Shown: in pieces, positions 27,976 to 36,088 of the stretch
Numbering within the stretch: position 1 is the stretch's first letter
How the letters are laid out: each line of letters starts with the position of its first letter
NCBI RefSeq assembly: GCF_900111735.1
Contig: NZ_FOHW01000027.1
Location: forward strand, 20,224 to 78,161
Reading direction: 5' to 3'
Origin: Pseudomonas graminis
GTDB taxonomy: Bacteria > Pseudomonadota > Gammaproteobacteria > Pseudomonadales > Pseudomonadaceae
Length of the DNA: 57,938 bases
Notes under the pieces: model-generated
The model's database searches: none
The model's input: only the letters and a program-made list of their open reading frames with translations
Told to the model about the DNA's origin: nothing
Translations under genes and position numbers: made by a program

Positions 27976-29103
27976 ATGTCGTTACACCGTTTGGATAAGT
28001 TGTCGGACCTTGCACCTGAACAGTGGGACGCCCTGATACCTGGCGACTCGCCCTTTCTGCGCCATGGCTTTCTCAGTTCGCTGGAAGACAGCGGCAGCCT
28101 CGGGCCGCGTTCCGGCTGGCGCGCCGAGCACTTGCTGCACTACGAGGGTGAGCGACTCATCGCTGCTCTGCCGGCGTACCGCAAGTGGCACTCTTACGGC
28201 GAATACGTGTTTGATCACGCCTGGGCCGACGCCTGCCGTCGTGCCGGTCTGGCCTATTACCCCAAGCTGTTGGTGGCCGTGCCGTTCAGCCCGGTAAGCG
28301 GGCCGCGCTTGTTGGCGAAGACGCCCGAAGATGGCCGCGAACTGCTCGCCTGCCTGCCGGGCTATGCCCAGGGCGAGGAGCTGTCCAGCGTTCACGTCAA
28401 CTTCACCGACCCGGTTGCCGACGCCTTGCTTGCCGAACAACCCGGCTGGCTGCAGCGCATCGGCTGTCAGTACCACTGGCAGAACCGAGGCTATCGGGAT
28501 TTTCAGGATTTCCTCGACGCCTTGAGCTCACGCAAGCGCAAGCAGATGCGTAAAGAGCGCGAGCAAGTGGCAGGGCAGGGCTTTGATTTCGACTGGCTCG
28601 AAGGGCACGAGCTGAGCGAGGCGCATTGGGATTTCGTCTACGCCTGCTATTCCAATACCTACGAGGTGCGTGGGCAAACGCCCTACCTCACGCGGGAGTT
28701 CTTCAGCCTGGTCGCCGAGCGCATGCCCGAGGCGATTCGCGTGGTGCTGGCGCGACAGGGCTCACGCCCGGTGGCAATGGCGTTCAGCCTGATCGGCGGC
28801 GACAGTTTTTACGGCCGCTACTGGGGCTGCCTGGCCGAGTTCGACCGGCTGCACTTCGAGACCTGTTTCTATCAGGGCATGGATTACGCGATCGCCCACG
28901 GCTTCAAGCGCTTCGACGCCGGCGCCCAAGGGGAGCACAAGTTGATACGCGGCTTCGAGCCGGTCATCACCCACTCGTGGCACTACCTGGCGCACCCGGG
29001 ATTACGAGAAGCGGTAGCGGATTTTCTGACCCAGGAACGGGCGGGGATCCTGGCCTACGCCGAAGAAGCGCGCGGGGCGTTGCCGTATCGGCAAGCCGAG
29101 TAG
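27976..29103 (+). CDS. FemAB-like GNAT acyltransferase (DUF482)
   Basis: A 375-residue cytoplasmic protein of the FemAB-like/PF04339 family. The family pattern is clear: WDALIPGDSPFLRHGFLSSLE at the start, RKRKQMRKER near residue 195, FYGRYWG and FDAGAQGEHKLIRGFEP near the end. The ATG at 27976 follows GGAG by 7 bases; an in-frame GTG at 27958 is less likely. The family has the double GNAT fold of peptidoglycan aminoacyltransferases, but its substrate is unknown. Confidence 0.88.
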   Translation: MSLHRLDKLSDLAPEQWDALIPGDSPFLRHGFLSSLEDSGSLGPRSGWRAEHLLHYEGERLIAALPAYRKWHSYGEYVFDHAWADACRRAGLAYYPKLLVAVPFSPVSGPRLLAKTPEDGRELLACLPGYAQGEELSSVHVNFTDPVADALLAEQPGWLQRIGCQYHWQNRGYRDFQDFLDALSSRKRKQMRKEREQVAGQGFDFDWLEGHELSEAHWDFVYACYSNTYEVRGQTPYLTREFFSLVAERMPEAIRVVLARQGSRPVAMAFSLIGGDSFYGRYWGCLAEFDRLHFETCFYQGMDYAIAHGFKRFDAGAQGEHKLIRGFEPVITHSWHYLAHPGLREAVADFLTQERAGILAYAEEARGALPYRQAE

Positions 29104-29175
29104 ATTCAGCGGGCGGCGAATCCACCTACCGATCTGAATCCAACACAGGTGCGAGGTTTTGACCGGGATCAACTG

Positions 29176-29690
29176 TAGGAGCGCGCTTGCCCGCGATTGC
29201 GGTGGGTCAGCTGAATACCCGGTGGCTGACACACTGCGTTCGCGGGCAAGCGCGCTCCTACAAGTGATTTGCGCCCTCCGTTAATCCGCGCTCCTGTGGG
29301 TGATCCGCGCTTGACGCCCAACTCGCAGGTGGGAAATCGCAGGGTCATATGGAGCGGATCGAGTTCTGCTTCTGCCCGAAGGGCGTAGGAGTGCGCTTGC
29401 TCGCGATTGCGATGGGTCAGCTGAATATCCGGTGGCTGACACACTGCGTTCGCGGGCAAGCGCGCTCCTACAGGTGATTTGCGCCCTCCGTTAATCCGCG
29501 CCTCTGTGGGTGATCCGCGTTGGGCGACCACCCCGCAGGTGTGAAATCGCAGGGTCATATGGAGCGGATCGAGTTCTGCTTCTGCCCGAAGGGCGTAGGA
29601 GCGCGCTTGCCCGCGATTGCGGTGGGTCAGCCAGATATCCAGTGGCTGACACTCTGCGTTCGCGGGCAAGCGCGCTCCTACAGGGATTTT
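29176..29690. repeat. 210-bp tandem repeat containing REP pairs
   Basis: Units begin TAGGAG(C/T)GCGCTTGC at 29176, 29386 and 29596, exactly 210 bases apart. Each has an inverted REP pair of about 95 bases; the first two also have a 115-base non-REP spacer (GATTTGCGCCCTCCG to CTGCCCGAAGGGCG). The third is cut after its REP pair. The copies are nearly but not fully identical. Confidence 0.9.
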
Positions 29691-29724
29691 GTGTCGTTTA
29701 TTAGTTCGGCGACCGTCTTGGGGA

Positions 29725-29800
29725 TGGCTGGCGAAGGTGATTGTTCAGCCACCTCAGAGGCGAATGACAGATTGGGTTCGCCAGCAAGCCGGCTCCTACG
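29725..29800. repeat. REP pair (GGCTTGCTGGCGAA type)
   Basis: A decayed left arm GGCTGGCGAAG near 29728 and an intact right arm TTCGCCAGCAAGCCGGCTCC ending near 29796. Confidence 0.7.
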
Positions 29801-29818
29801 GTTCGCGCGGTGTCTTGA

Positions 29819-31651
29819 TCAATCGACCCCGACAAACCCGCCGGTCTGATGCGCCCACAACCGCGCGTACAAACCTTTGTGCGCCAGCAGCTCGGCGTGG
29901 GTTCCGCTCTCAGCGATGACGCCGTTCTCCAGCACGATCAGACGATCCATCCGCGCGATGGTCGACAGCCGGTGAGCGATCGCGATCACCGTCTTGCCCT
30001 GCATCAGGGTTTCCAGGCTCTCCTGAATCGCCGCTTCCACTTCCGAGTCCAGCGCTGAGGTTGCTTCGTCCATGATCAGGATCGGCGCGTCCTTGAGCAG
30101 CACGCGGGTGATGGCGATGCGCTGACGCTGACCGCCGGACAGCTTCACGCCGCGCTCGCCAACATGTGCGTCCAGCCCGGTGCGGCCTTCGGAATCCGTT
30201 AGCAGCGGAATGAACTCGTCGGCGCGGGCCTTGCGCATGGCTTCCCACAATTCAGCGTCGGTCGCATCGGGTTTGCCATAAAGCAGGTTGTCGCGGATCG
30301 AGCGGTGCAACAGCGACGTGTCCTGGGTGATCATGCCAATGTGTGAGCGCAGGCTTTCCTGAGCGACGTGGGAAATGTCCTGATCGTCGATCAGGATCCG
30401 CCCGCCTTGTACGTCGTACAGGCGTAGGAGGAGGTTAACCAAAGTCGATTTACCCGCGCCCGACGGCCCGATCAAACCAATTTTCTCGCCCGCCTTGATG
30501 TCCAGGTTCAGGCCATGAATCACGCCCTTGCCCTTGCCGTACTGGAAGTTGAGGTCCTGGAATTTCACCTCGCCTCGGCTGACGGCCAGTTTCGGCGCAG
30601 CGTCCCGATCGGTAATGCCCACTGGCTGCGCGATGCTCTGCAGACCGTCCTGGACCATGCCGATGTTTTCGAAAATGCCGTTGACCACCCACATGATCCA
30701 GCCGGACATGTTGACGATCCGAATCGCCAGACCGGTCGCCAGCGCAATCGCGCCCACGGAAATCAAAGACTGGGTCCACAACCACAAGGCCAGGCCCGTG
30801 GTGGTGACAATCAGAATGCCGTTGAGCGTGGTGATCACGGTGTCCATTTCGGTGATCACGCGGCCTGCCAGCTGGGTTTTCTCGGTCTGTTCGCTGATCG
30901 CTTCGCGGGCGTACTGCTGCTCCGAATTGGTGTGGGCGAACAACTTGAGCGTCGCGATGTTGGTGTAGCCATCGACGATGCGGCCCATCAGTTTCGAACG
31001 CGCGTCTGAAGAAATGACCGACCGAGCCTTCACCCGCGGCACGAAGTACCACAGCGCCAGAATGAACGCGATGATCCAGCTCAGCAGCGGAATCATCAGG
31101 CGCCAGTCAGCCTCGGCAAACAGCACCAGCGCGCTGATCGAATAGATCAGCACGTGCCACAACGCGTCCACCGACTGCACCGCCGAGTCACGCAGCGCGT
31201 TGCCTGTCTGGACGATGCGTTGGGCGATGCGCCCGGCGAAGTCGTTCTGGAAGAAATTCAGGCTCTGCTTGAGCACGTAACTGTGGTTCTGCCAGTTGAT
31301 CATGCTGGTCATGCCGGGGCTGATGGTCTGATGCACCAGCAGGTCATGCAGGGCAACAAAGATAGGCCGCAGCACCAGCGCGACGACGACCATCCACGTC
31401 AGCTCGAACGCATGTTCGCGGAAGAAATTCGGGTTGGGCGTGCCCTGGGCAAGGTCGATGATGCGGCTCAGGTAGCTGAACAGCGAGACTTCGATCAGCG
31501 CGCCGATCAGTCCGACCACCAGCAGCGCGGCAAAGCTGGGCCACACCTGACGCAGGTAATACAGATAGAACGAGGCGACGGTGTTGGGCGGGGCGGCGGT
31601 GGGGGCTTCGCGGAATATATCGATCAGCTGTTCGAAACGGCGATAGAGCAT
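29819..31651 (-). CDS. ABC exporter, fused permease-ATPase
   Basis: A 610-residue half-transporter of the MsbA/MDR type. About six hydrophobic segments fill residues 30-330; the nucleotide-binding domain has Walker A GPSGAGKST, Q-loop MITQDTS, signature LSGGQRQR and Walker B ILIMDEATSALD followed by the switch His in IAHRLST. It would work as a homodimer in the inner membrane. I use ATG at 31651; TTG at 31657 would add two residues. It resembles the YddA-free 'ABC transporter ATP-binding/permease' group common in pseudomonads; the substrate is unknown. A single gene. Confidence 0.9.
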   Translation of the reverse strand: MLYRRFEQLIDIFREAPTAAPPNTVASFYLYYLRQVWPSFAALLVVGLIGALIEVSLFSYLSRIIDLAQGTPNPNFFREHAFELTWMVVVALVLRPIFVALHDLLVHQTISPGMTSMINWQNHSYVLKQSLNFFQNDFAGRIAQRIVQTGNALRDSAVQSVDALWHVLIYSISALVLFAEADWRLMIPLLSWIIAFILALWYFVPRVKARSVISSDARSKLMGRIVDGYTNIATLKLFAHTNSEQQYAREAISEQTEKTQLAGRVITEMDTVITTLNGILIVTTTGLALWLWTQSLISVGAIALATGLAIRIVNMSGWIMWVVNGIFENIGMVQDGLQSIAQPVGITDRDAAPKLAVSRGEVKFQDLNFQYGKGKGVIHGLNLDIKAGEKIGLIGPSGAGKSTLVNLLLRLYDVQGGRILIDDQDISHVAQESLRSHIGMITQDTSLLHRSIRDNLLYGKPDATDAELWEAMRKARADEFIPLLTDSEGRTGLDAHVGERGVKLSGGQRQRIAITRVLLKDAPILIMDEATSALDSEVEAAIQESLETLMQGKTVIAIAHRLSTIARMDRLIVLENGVIAESGTHAELLAHKGLYARLWAHQTGGFVGVD

Positions 31652-31797
31652 TGGCAATGACGCCCACGCTTGAGCGGGCTCTCCTTTGGATGGGGATTGG
31701 ATACAGCGGCTTGAGAGCAGCTCGGGATAGTCATCCGATCAGACCACATGGAAACGCGATTGCTCACGCTGAATCAAGGGGCCCGGTCCTTAAAATG

Positions 31798-31826
31798 CAA
31801 AAGCCGGGCAGGCGCCCGGCTTTTAG
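31798..31826 (-). terminator. Terminator after ppiA
   Basis: On the minus strand AAGCCGGGC and GCCCGGCTT form a 9-bp stem with a 4-base loop followed by TTTT, 14 bases past the ppiA stop. Confidence 0.9.
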
Positions 31827-31839
31827 GCTTGCGGCAAGC

Positions 31840-32397
31840 TTAGTTCACGCGCTTGGCCGTCTTGATCAGGATCGGGTCAAGCGGCACGTTCTGCATTCCG
31901 CCCTTGTTGCCGGCCTGCGCATTGACGATCTGGTCAACGACGTCCATGCCCTTGACGACTTTGCCGAACACCGCGTAGCCGTAGTCACGGGCGCCGTGGT
32001 CGAGCATCGCGTTGTCCTTAACGTTGATGAAAAACTGGCTGGTGGCCGAATTCACTTCCGAGGTCCGTGCCATGGCGACAGTGCCGCGCACGTTGTGCAG
32101 GCCGTTATCGGCTTCGTTCTTGATCGGGTCGTTGGTGGGCTTCTGTTGCATCTGCGCGGTGAAGCCGCCGCCCTGAGCCATAAAGCCCGGGATGACGCGG
32201 TGGAAAATGGTGTTGTTGTAGAAGTTGCTGTCGACGTACTTGAGGAAGTTCTGGGTGCTGACGGGCGCCTTGTCCTGGTTCAGCTCGATTTCCACATCGC
32301 CGAAGCTGGTGTTCAGCACAACGTGAGGCGCCGGAGCGGCCATCAAATGACCGGCGAACAACACGGCAGCGGCGGAGAGGGCAATTTTCTTCAGCAT
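31840..32397 (-). CDS. ppiA: Periplasmic peptidyl-prolyl isomerase A (cyclophilin)
   Basis: A 185-residue cyclophilin with signal peptide (MLKKIALSAAAVLFAGHLMA, cleaved before APAPH). The catalytic region is intact: FHRVIPGFMAQGG, with the Arg, then QFFINVKDN and GYAVFGKVVKGMDVVD. It catalyses proline isomerisation in proteins folding in the periplasm. The start at 32397 is chosen for the signal peptide; a longer frame to 32655 would run through REP sequence. The size and the KTGGMQNVPLDPI-like insert (NKGGMQNVPLDPI) agree with E. coli PpiA. Confidence 0.95.
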   Translation of the reverse strand: MLKKIALSAAAVLFAGHLMAAPAPHVVLNTSFGDVEIELNQDKAPVSTQNFLKYVDSNFYNNTIFHRVIPGFMAQGGGFTAQMQQKPTNDPIKNEADNGLHNVRGTVAMARTSEVNSATSQFFINVKDNAMLDHGARDYGYAVFGKVVKGMDVVDQIVNAQAGNKGGMQNVPLDPILIKTAKRVN

Positions 32398-32496
32398 GGG
32401 CAGAGTCCTGAAATTGATGTCGACTGCGAAAAAACAGGACGTAAGGGAAGCACGTTTGCGGGAATTTGGACAGTGGGGGCGTGGCGTTCCTCGTTT

Positions 32497-32637
32497 TACT
32501 GGGACCGGCTTCCGCCATCCCAGTGATTGCACGCATTGTTCTTGTGGGACCGGCTTCAGCCGGGAAGGGGCCAGTGTGAATACCCTCACCCTTGCGGTGC
32601 GACGCCCGACGCTTTCCCGGCTAAAGCCAGTCCTACT
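32497..32637. repeat. REP arms (GGGACCGGCTTCAGCCGGGAAG type)
   Basis: Three arms: a decayed one (32500-32520), GTGGGACCGGCTTCAGCCGGGAAG (32544-32567), and inverted CTTTCCCGGCTAAAGCC (32612-32628), in the gap between the two minus-strand genes ppiA and the LysR regulator. Confidence 0.8.
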
Positions 32638-32735
32638 GATTAACGCTTTCTTCACAGCGTCTGCTGCTGGACTGAGGGGACTGATTTATTTACAGCGCTT
32701 CACCGTAAATTAATCTGTCCCCGGATAGAGCCTAT

Positions 32736-33662
32736 TCAAAGCATCTGCTGCGGCGCCGGGAAGGGCGCATCCAGCGGCGCGGTGTCGAAACTCTGAATCA
32801 GATCAATCAGGATCTGCGTCGCAGGTCCCAGAGGTTTGTCCTTGCTGGAGTAAAGAAAAAACGTAGGGTGTCGGCTGCCGCCTTTGTCCAGCGGCAGGAT
32901 TTTCAGCAGCCCATCTTGAATCTCCCGCTCAATGATGTGGCGGGGCAGCCAGGCAAAGCCCAGCCCGCTGCTCACGAACGCAGCAGCCGTCGCAAGGCTC
33001 CCGACCGTCCAGCGCTGTTCGGCACCGAGCCAGCCGACGTCGCGCGGCTGATTGCGCCCGGAATCACGAATCACCACCTGCAACTGACTTTCCAAGTCCT
33101 GAAAATTCAGCTCGCGTTGCAACTGATGCAGGGCATGCCCGGGGTGAGCGACGGCGACGAACTCCACCTTGCTCATCTCATTGCCGAGATAACCCGGAAT
33201 GCTGAAGCCGCTGATGGCGAGATCGGCTACACCTTCCAGCAACACTTCCTCGACGCCCGACAGCACTTCCTCACGCAGCCGCACCCGACATCCGCGGCTC
33301 TGCGGCATAAAGGCTGTCAGGGCCCGGACCAGTCGCGTGTTCGGGTACGCAGCGTCGACCACCAACCGCACCTCGGCCTCCCAGCCCTGTTCCATGTGGT
33401 GGGCCAGGTCTTCCAGCTGGCTGGCGTTCTTCACCAGTTGCCGCGAGCGCCGCAACAACACCTCACCGGCCTCGGTCAGCACGGCTTTGCGGCCGTCGAT
33501 GCGCAACAGCGGAACGCCGAGCTGGTCCTGCATCCTGGCGACGGTGTAGCTGACCGACGACTGCGAGCGGTGCAGCGCTTCGGCGGCCTGCGCGAAGCCG
33601 CCATGGTCGACAACGGCTTGCAGCGTGCGCCATTGATCAAGGGTGACGCGGGGCGCTTTCAT
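32736..33662 (-). CDS. LysR-family transcriptional regulator
   Basis: A 308-residue LysR regulator. The helix-turn-helix is in TLQAVVDHGGFAQAAEALHRSQSSVSYTVARMQDQLG (residues about 13-48), ending PLLRIDGRKAVLTEAG, followed by the effector domain. CAGGAG lies upstream of the ATG. It is divergent from the small secreted protein at 33713 with only 50 bases between, so that gene is the obvious candidate target. It resembles E. coli YhaJ/YwqM-type regulators in the start region, but the effector is not known. Confidence 0.88.
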   Translation of the reverse strand: MKAPRVTLDQWRTLQAVVDHGGFAQAAEALHRSQSSVSYTVARMQDQLGVPLLRIDGRKAVLTEAGEVLLRRSRQLVKNASQLEDLAHHMEQGWEAEVRLVVDAAYPNTRLVRALTAFMPQSRGCRVRLREEVLSGVEEVLLEGVADLAISGFSIPGYLGNEMSKVEFVAVAHPGHALHQLQRELNFQDLESQLQVVIRDSGRNQPRDVGWLGAEQRWTVGSLATAAAFVSSGLGFAWLPRHIIEREIQDGLLKILPLDKGGSRHPTFFLYSSKDKPLGPATQILIDLIQSFDTAPLDAPFPAPQQML

Positions 33663-33712
33663 CTCTCGCTCCTGTTGTCCTAAGCTGGCGGTCCCTGAAT
33701 GGAGACTGCCCC

Positions 33713-34027
33713 ATGAAAAGAATCTGTTGTGTGCTGCTGGCGATGCTGCCGATGAGCGCGTTCGCCTACCCCATCGACGTCGAGAAAGACATCAAGGGCG
33801 TGCAGGTCGACTACAACAGTCATGACGTCGCCTACGACATCGGCAACATCACCCTGAATAACTTTGGCGATGTCCCGGCCAAGTGCAGCGTGGTCTTTCG
33901 CAACGGTCCGGAAGCCCCGCGCACGCGCCGGGTCCAGGTCGCGCCAAAGAGCAGCACCGAAGTGACCGCCAAGTTCACCCGCGACATCGTCAAGCTGCGC
34001 ATCTCCCTGAGCTGCGAGCCTCTGTAA
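33713..34027 (+). CDS. Small periplasmic hypothetical protein
   Basis: A 104-residue exported protein: signal peptide MKRICCVLLAMLPMSAFA then YPIDVEKDIKGVQVDY. The mature 86 residues look all-beta (VAYDIGNITLNNFGD, CSVVFRNGPE, VKLRISLSCEPL) with two cysteines that could form a disulfide (KCSV and LSCE). Homologues in pseudomonads have at times been labelled as a phosphoglycerate kinase, with no support from the sequence. GGAG precedes the ATG by 8 bases. It is divergent from the LysR gene. Confidence 0.8.
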   Translation: MKRICCVLLAMLPMSAFAYPIDVEKDIKGVQVDYNSHDVAYDIGNITLNNFGDVPAKCSVVFRNGPEAPRTRRVQVAPKSSTEVTAKFTRDIVKLRISLSCEPL

Positions 34028-34416
34028 CCCGCGCGTCAGACTCGACGGAGCGTACTTCGGCTTCGGCGATAAAACAAATTCTTAGATGGGTTCGGGTCGA
34101 TAGTCGGCTTCTTTGATCGAGACGCCGGCCGCAGAGAGGGCAGGGAGATGTGCGTTCTCGTACTGTAATGACATGCACCACGTCTCTTAATCGCCCGTTA
34201 ATCCCGCCGCCCGATGATGCTCGCGTTCATCGACACTCCATTGGCACTCCTTCGCTCCTGAGTGCATTGCCCGATCGACCTGCAGGAATGCGCCGGGTCG
34301 ATCGGGTTTTTTCTTTCCGGGTCAGACAACGCCGCAAACGGTGGACCCGCCGACCCGTTCAATAGACACGCCATGGCCAACCGGCTAAGGTCGCCGCCTT
34401 CAAAAAAGGGGCGACC
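34028..34416. other. Gene-free interval with an isolated terminator
   Basis: A 389-base gap without a credible coding frame but ending in a strong terminator at 34270-34313, 243 bases beyond the previous stop. This leaves room for a short untranslated RNA (see findings). Confidence 0.5.
34270..34313 (+). terminator. Strong Rho-independent terminator
   Basis: CCCGATCGACC and GGTCGATCGGG form an 11-bp stem around a 14-base loop, followed by TTTTTTC. It is far from the preceding gene, so it may end an unannotated RNA. Confidence 0.85.
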
Positions 34417-35283
34417 ATGGGCTATCTACTTTTCGTGACGCTGATTCAAGCGTTTTCCTTCAGCCTGATCGGCGTCTATCTGGCCGGGCACGTCGACAGC
34501 TACTTCGCCGTGCTGCTTCGCGTCGTGCTGGCCGGTCTTGTCTTCATCCCGCTCACACGCTGGCGTAGGGTCGAGCCGTCATTCATGCGCGGCATGCTGT
34601 TGATCGGTGCGCTTCAGTTCGGCGTCACCTACGTCTGCCTGTACCTGAGCTTTCGCGTGCTGACGGTCCCCGAAGTGCTGCTGTTTACCATCCTGACGCC
34701 GCTCCACGTCACGCTGATCGAGGATGCCCTCAATCGGCGCTTCAATCCGTGGGGCCTGTTGGCGGCATTGGTCGCGGTGCTCGGTGCGGTGATCATCCGC
34801 TACGACCGGGTTGATCCGAATTTCCTCGGCGGCTTTCTGCTGCTGCAAGTGGCGAACTTCACCTACGCGGCGGGCCAGGTGCTCTACAAACACCTGGTGG
34901 CCCGCCATCCCAGCGATCTGCCGCACTACCGCCGCTTCGGCTATTTCTACCTCGGTGCCCTGGCCGTGGCGTTGCCGGCGTTTCTGCTGTTCGGCAATCC
35001 GCAGCATTTGCCGGATGCGCCTCAACAGTGGGTGGTGTTGCTGTTCCTCGGCCTGTGTTCCACCGCGCTCGGCATGTACTGGTGGAACAAAGGTGCGTGC
35101 CTGGTCAACGGCGCCACATTGGCGGTGATGAATAACCTGCACGTGCCGGTGGGGCTGCTGATCAATCTGTTGATCTGGGGGCAGAACGAGGACTTGGGCA
35201 AGCTGTTTTTGGGCGGGCTGGTGATTGTTTCATCGGTGTGGATCAGTCGCCGCGGTCTTGTTCAACGCCGGGCTGTTCTCTGA
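34417..35283 (+). CDS. yigM: EamA-type transporter, YigM-like (possible biotin carrier)
   Basis: A 288-residue membrane protein with about ten hydrophobic segments in two EamA repeats. It shares distinct stretches with E. coli YigM, a biotin importer: AFSFSLIGVYLAGHVDSYFAVL near the start, the pattern TVPEVLLFTILTPLHVTLIED, GAVIIRYDRV, and MNNLHVPVGLLINLLIW near the end. I infer the same carrier function from this similarity, but specificity is not shown. AGGGGCG lies upstream of the ATG. A single gene. Confidence 0.8.
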   Translation: MGYLLFVTLIQAFSFSLIGVYLAGHVDSYFAVLLRVVLAGLVFIPLTRWRRVEPSFMRGMLLIGALQFGVTYVCLYLSFRVLTVPEVLLFTILTPLHVTLIEDALNRRFNPWGLLAALVAVLGAVIIRYDRVDPNFLGGFLLLQVANFTYAAGQVLYKHLVARHPSDLPHYRRFGYFYLGALAVALPAFLLFGNPQHLPDAPQQWVVLLFLGLCSTALGMYWWNKGACLVNGATLAVMNNLHVPVGLLINLLIWGQNEDLGKLFLGGLVIVSSVWISRRGLVQRRAVL

Positions 35284-35435
35284 AACAGCCGGGTTAGACG
35301 CCCGCGTCAATGACATTAACGAGGGTGATGTTAGATATCTTCATGCTTGGTTTTTCATGTTGGGTTCAACCGAATAGATTGGCCCCAACGAAACGACTTA
35401 ACCAACTTACCAGCAACTATCCGGAGATCTACATC

Positions 35436-35672
35436 ATGAAAAAGTCCATCGCTTTCGGCTTCGCATTGTCCATCCTGGCTACGGGTTCTGCATTCGCCAG
35501 CTCAGAGCACATTAACCAACGCGCTATTGTTAACGCTTCCAGCGCTACCGTTCTGGACAGCAAAGTCGCCAGCAAAGAGGCCGTCAAGCCTTTCGCTATC
35601 CAGATTTCCGGCACCGTGACCGTTGCTGAAAACCGCAAAGAGTTTGGTTCTAGCTACCAGCGTGATCGTTAA
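35436..35672 (+). CDS. Small secreted hypothetical protein
   Basis: A 78-residue protein with signal peptide (MKKSIAFGFALSILATGSAFA, then SSEHINQ), leaving about 57 mature residues without cysteines. GGAG lies 9 bases before the ATG; a longer frame from 35310 would place a hydrophobic stretch ahead of the signal. No family recognised. It is followed at once by a terminator, so it is a single transcript. Confidence 0.75.
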   Translation: MKKSIAFGFALSILATGSAFASSEHINQRAIVNASSATVLDSKVASKEAVKPFAIQISGTVTVAENRKEFGSSYQRDR

Positions 35673-35698
35673 TTCCTTGGGTGTTACAAGACTCAAAA

Positions 35699-35731
35699 TA
35701 AAAGCCCGGCAGATGCCGGGCTTTTTTTTGT
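35699..35731 (+). terminator. Terminator after the 78-residue protein gene
   Basis: AAAGCCCGGC and GCCGGGCTTT form a 10-bp stem with loop AGAT, followed by a run of T. The A-rich left flank would allow it to serve the minus-strand ABM-P450 transcript as well, whose stop is at 35744. Confidence 0.9.
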
Positions 35732-35743
35732 TTTAATTTCTTT

Positions 35744-36088
35744 TTATTCATGAGCGCGTCGGCTATCGCCCGGCGCTTCAGCACGATTCTCCAGACTGTA
35801 ATCTCGCATCACGTCAGCAATGCGCAGGTGGTAATCATCGAATACTTGCCTACGCCCCGTAAGTTGCGCCGCACGATGCAACTCAAGGCCGCGCCACCGT
35901 TTAATGGCTTCCTCATCACGCCAAAATGACAGCGACAGAACTTTTCCTGGCTCACTCAGGCTCTGATAACGCTCCACTGAAATGAACCCATCCAAACCTT
36001 CCAGCAATGGCTTCAGTTCAGCCGCAAGATCAAGATACCGCTGGTATTGCTCCTCATGTGGCCACGCTTCAAAAATAACGGCGATCAT
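35744..36088 (-). CDS. ABM-fold monooxygenase-like protein
   Basis: A 114-residue protein of the antibiotic biosynthesis monooxygenase (ABM) dimeric alpha-beta barrel family: MIAVIFEAWPHEEQYQRYLDLA, LEGLDGFISVERYQS, LSLSFWRDEEAIKRWR, ending in LRIADVMRDYSLE. These cofactor-free proteins oxidise or sense small aromatic compounds; some act in haem breakdown. The start at 36088 overlaps the P450 stop in an ATGA junction, which implies coupled translation. A longer frame to 36154 lies inside the P450. Function here should be tied to the P450. Confidence 0.82.
   Translation of the reverse strand: MIAVIFEAWPHEEQYQRYLDLAAELKPLLEGLDGFISVERYQSLSEPGKVLSLSFWRDEEAIKRWRGLELHRAAQLTGRRQVFDDYHLRIADVMRDYSLENRAEAPGDSRRAHE

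Larger units (their letters stand above)
29104..29818. other. Gene-free interval made of REP repeats
   Basis: The 715 bases between the convergent acyltransferase and ABC-transporter genes consist of a 210-bp tandem repeat that includes REP pairs (29176-29690) followed by one more REP pair of a different type (29725-29800). I see no gene. Confidence 0.85.

Noticed and set aside
29169..29669. 166-codon frame with repeated protein segments in the REP array
   Set aside because: The protein repeats are only the translation of the 210-bp DNA repeat, whose length is a multiple of three by chance.
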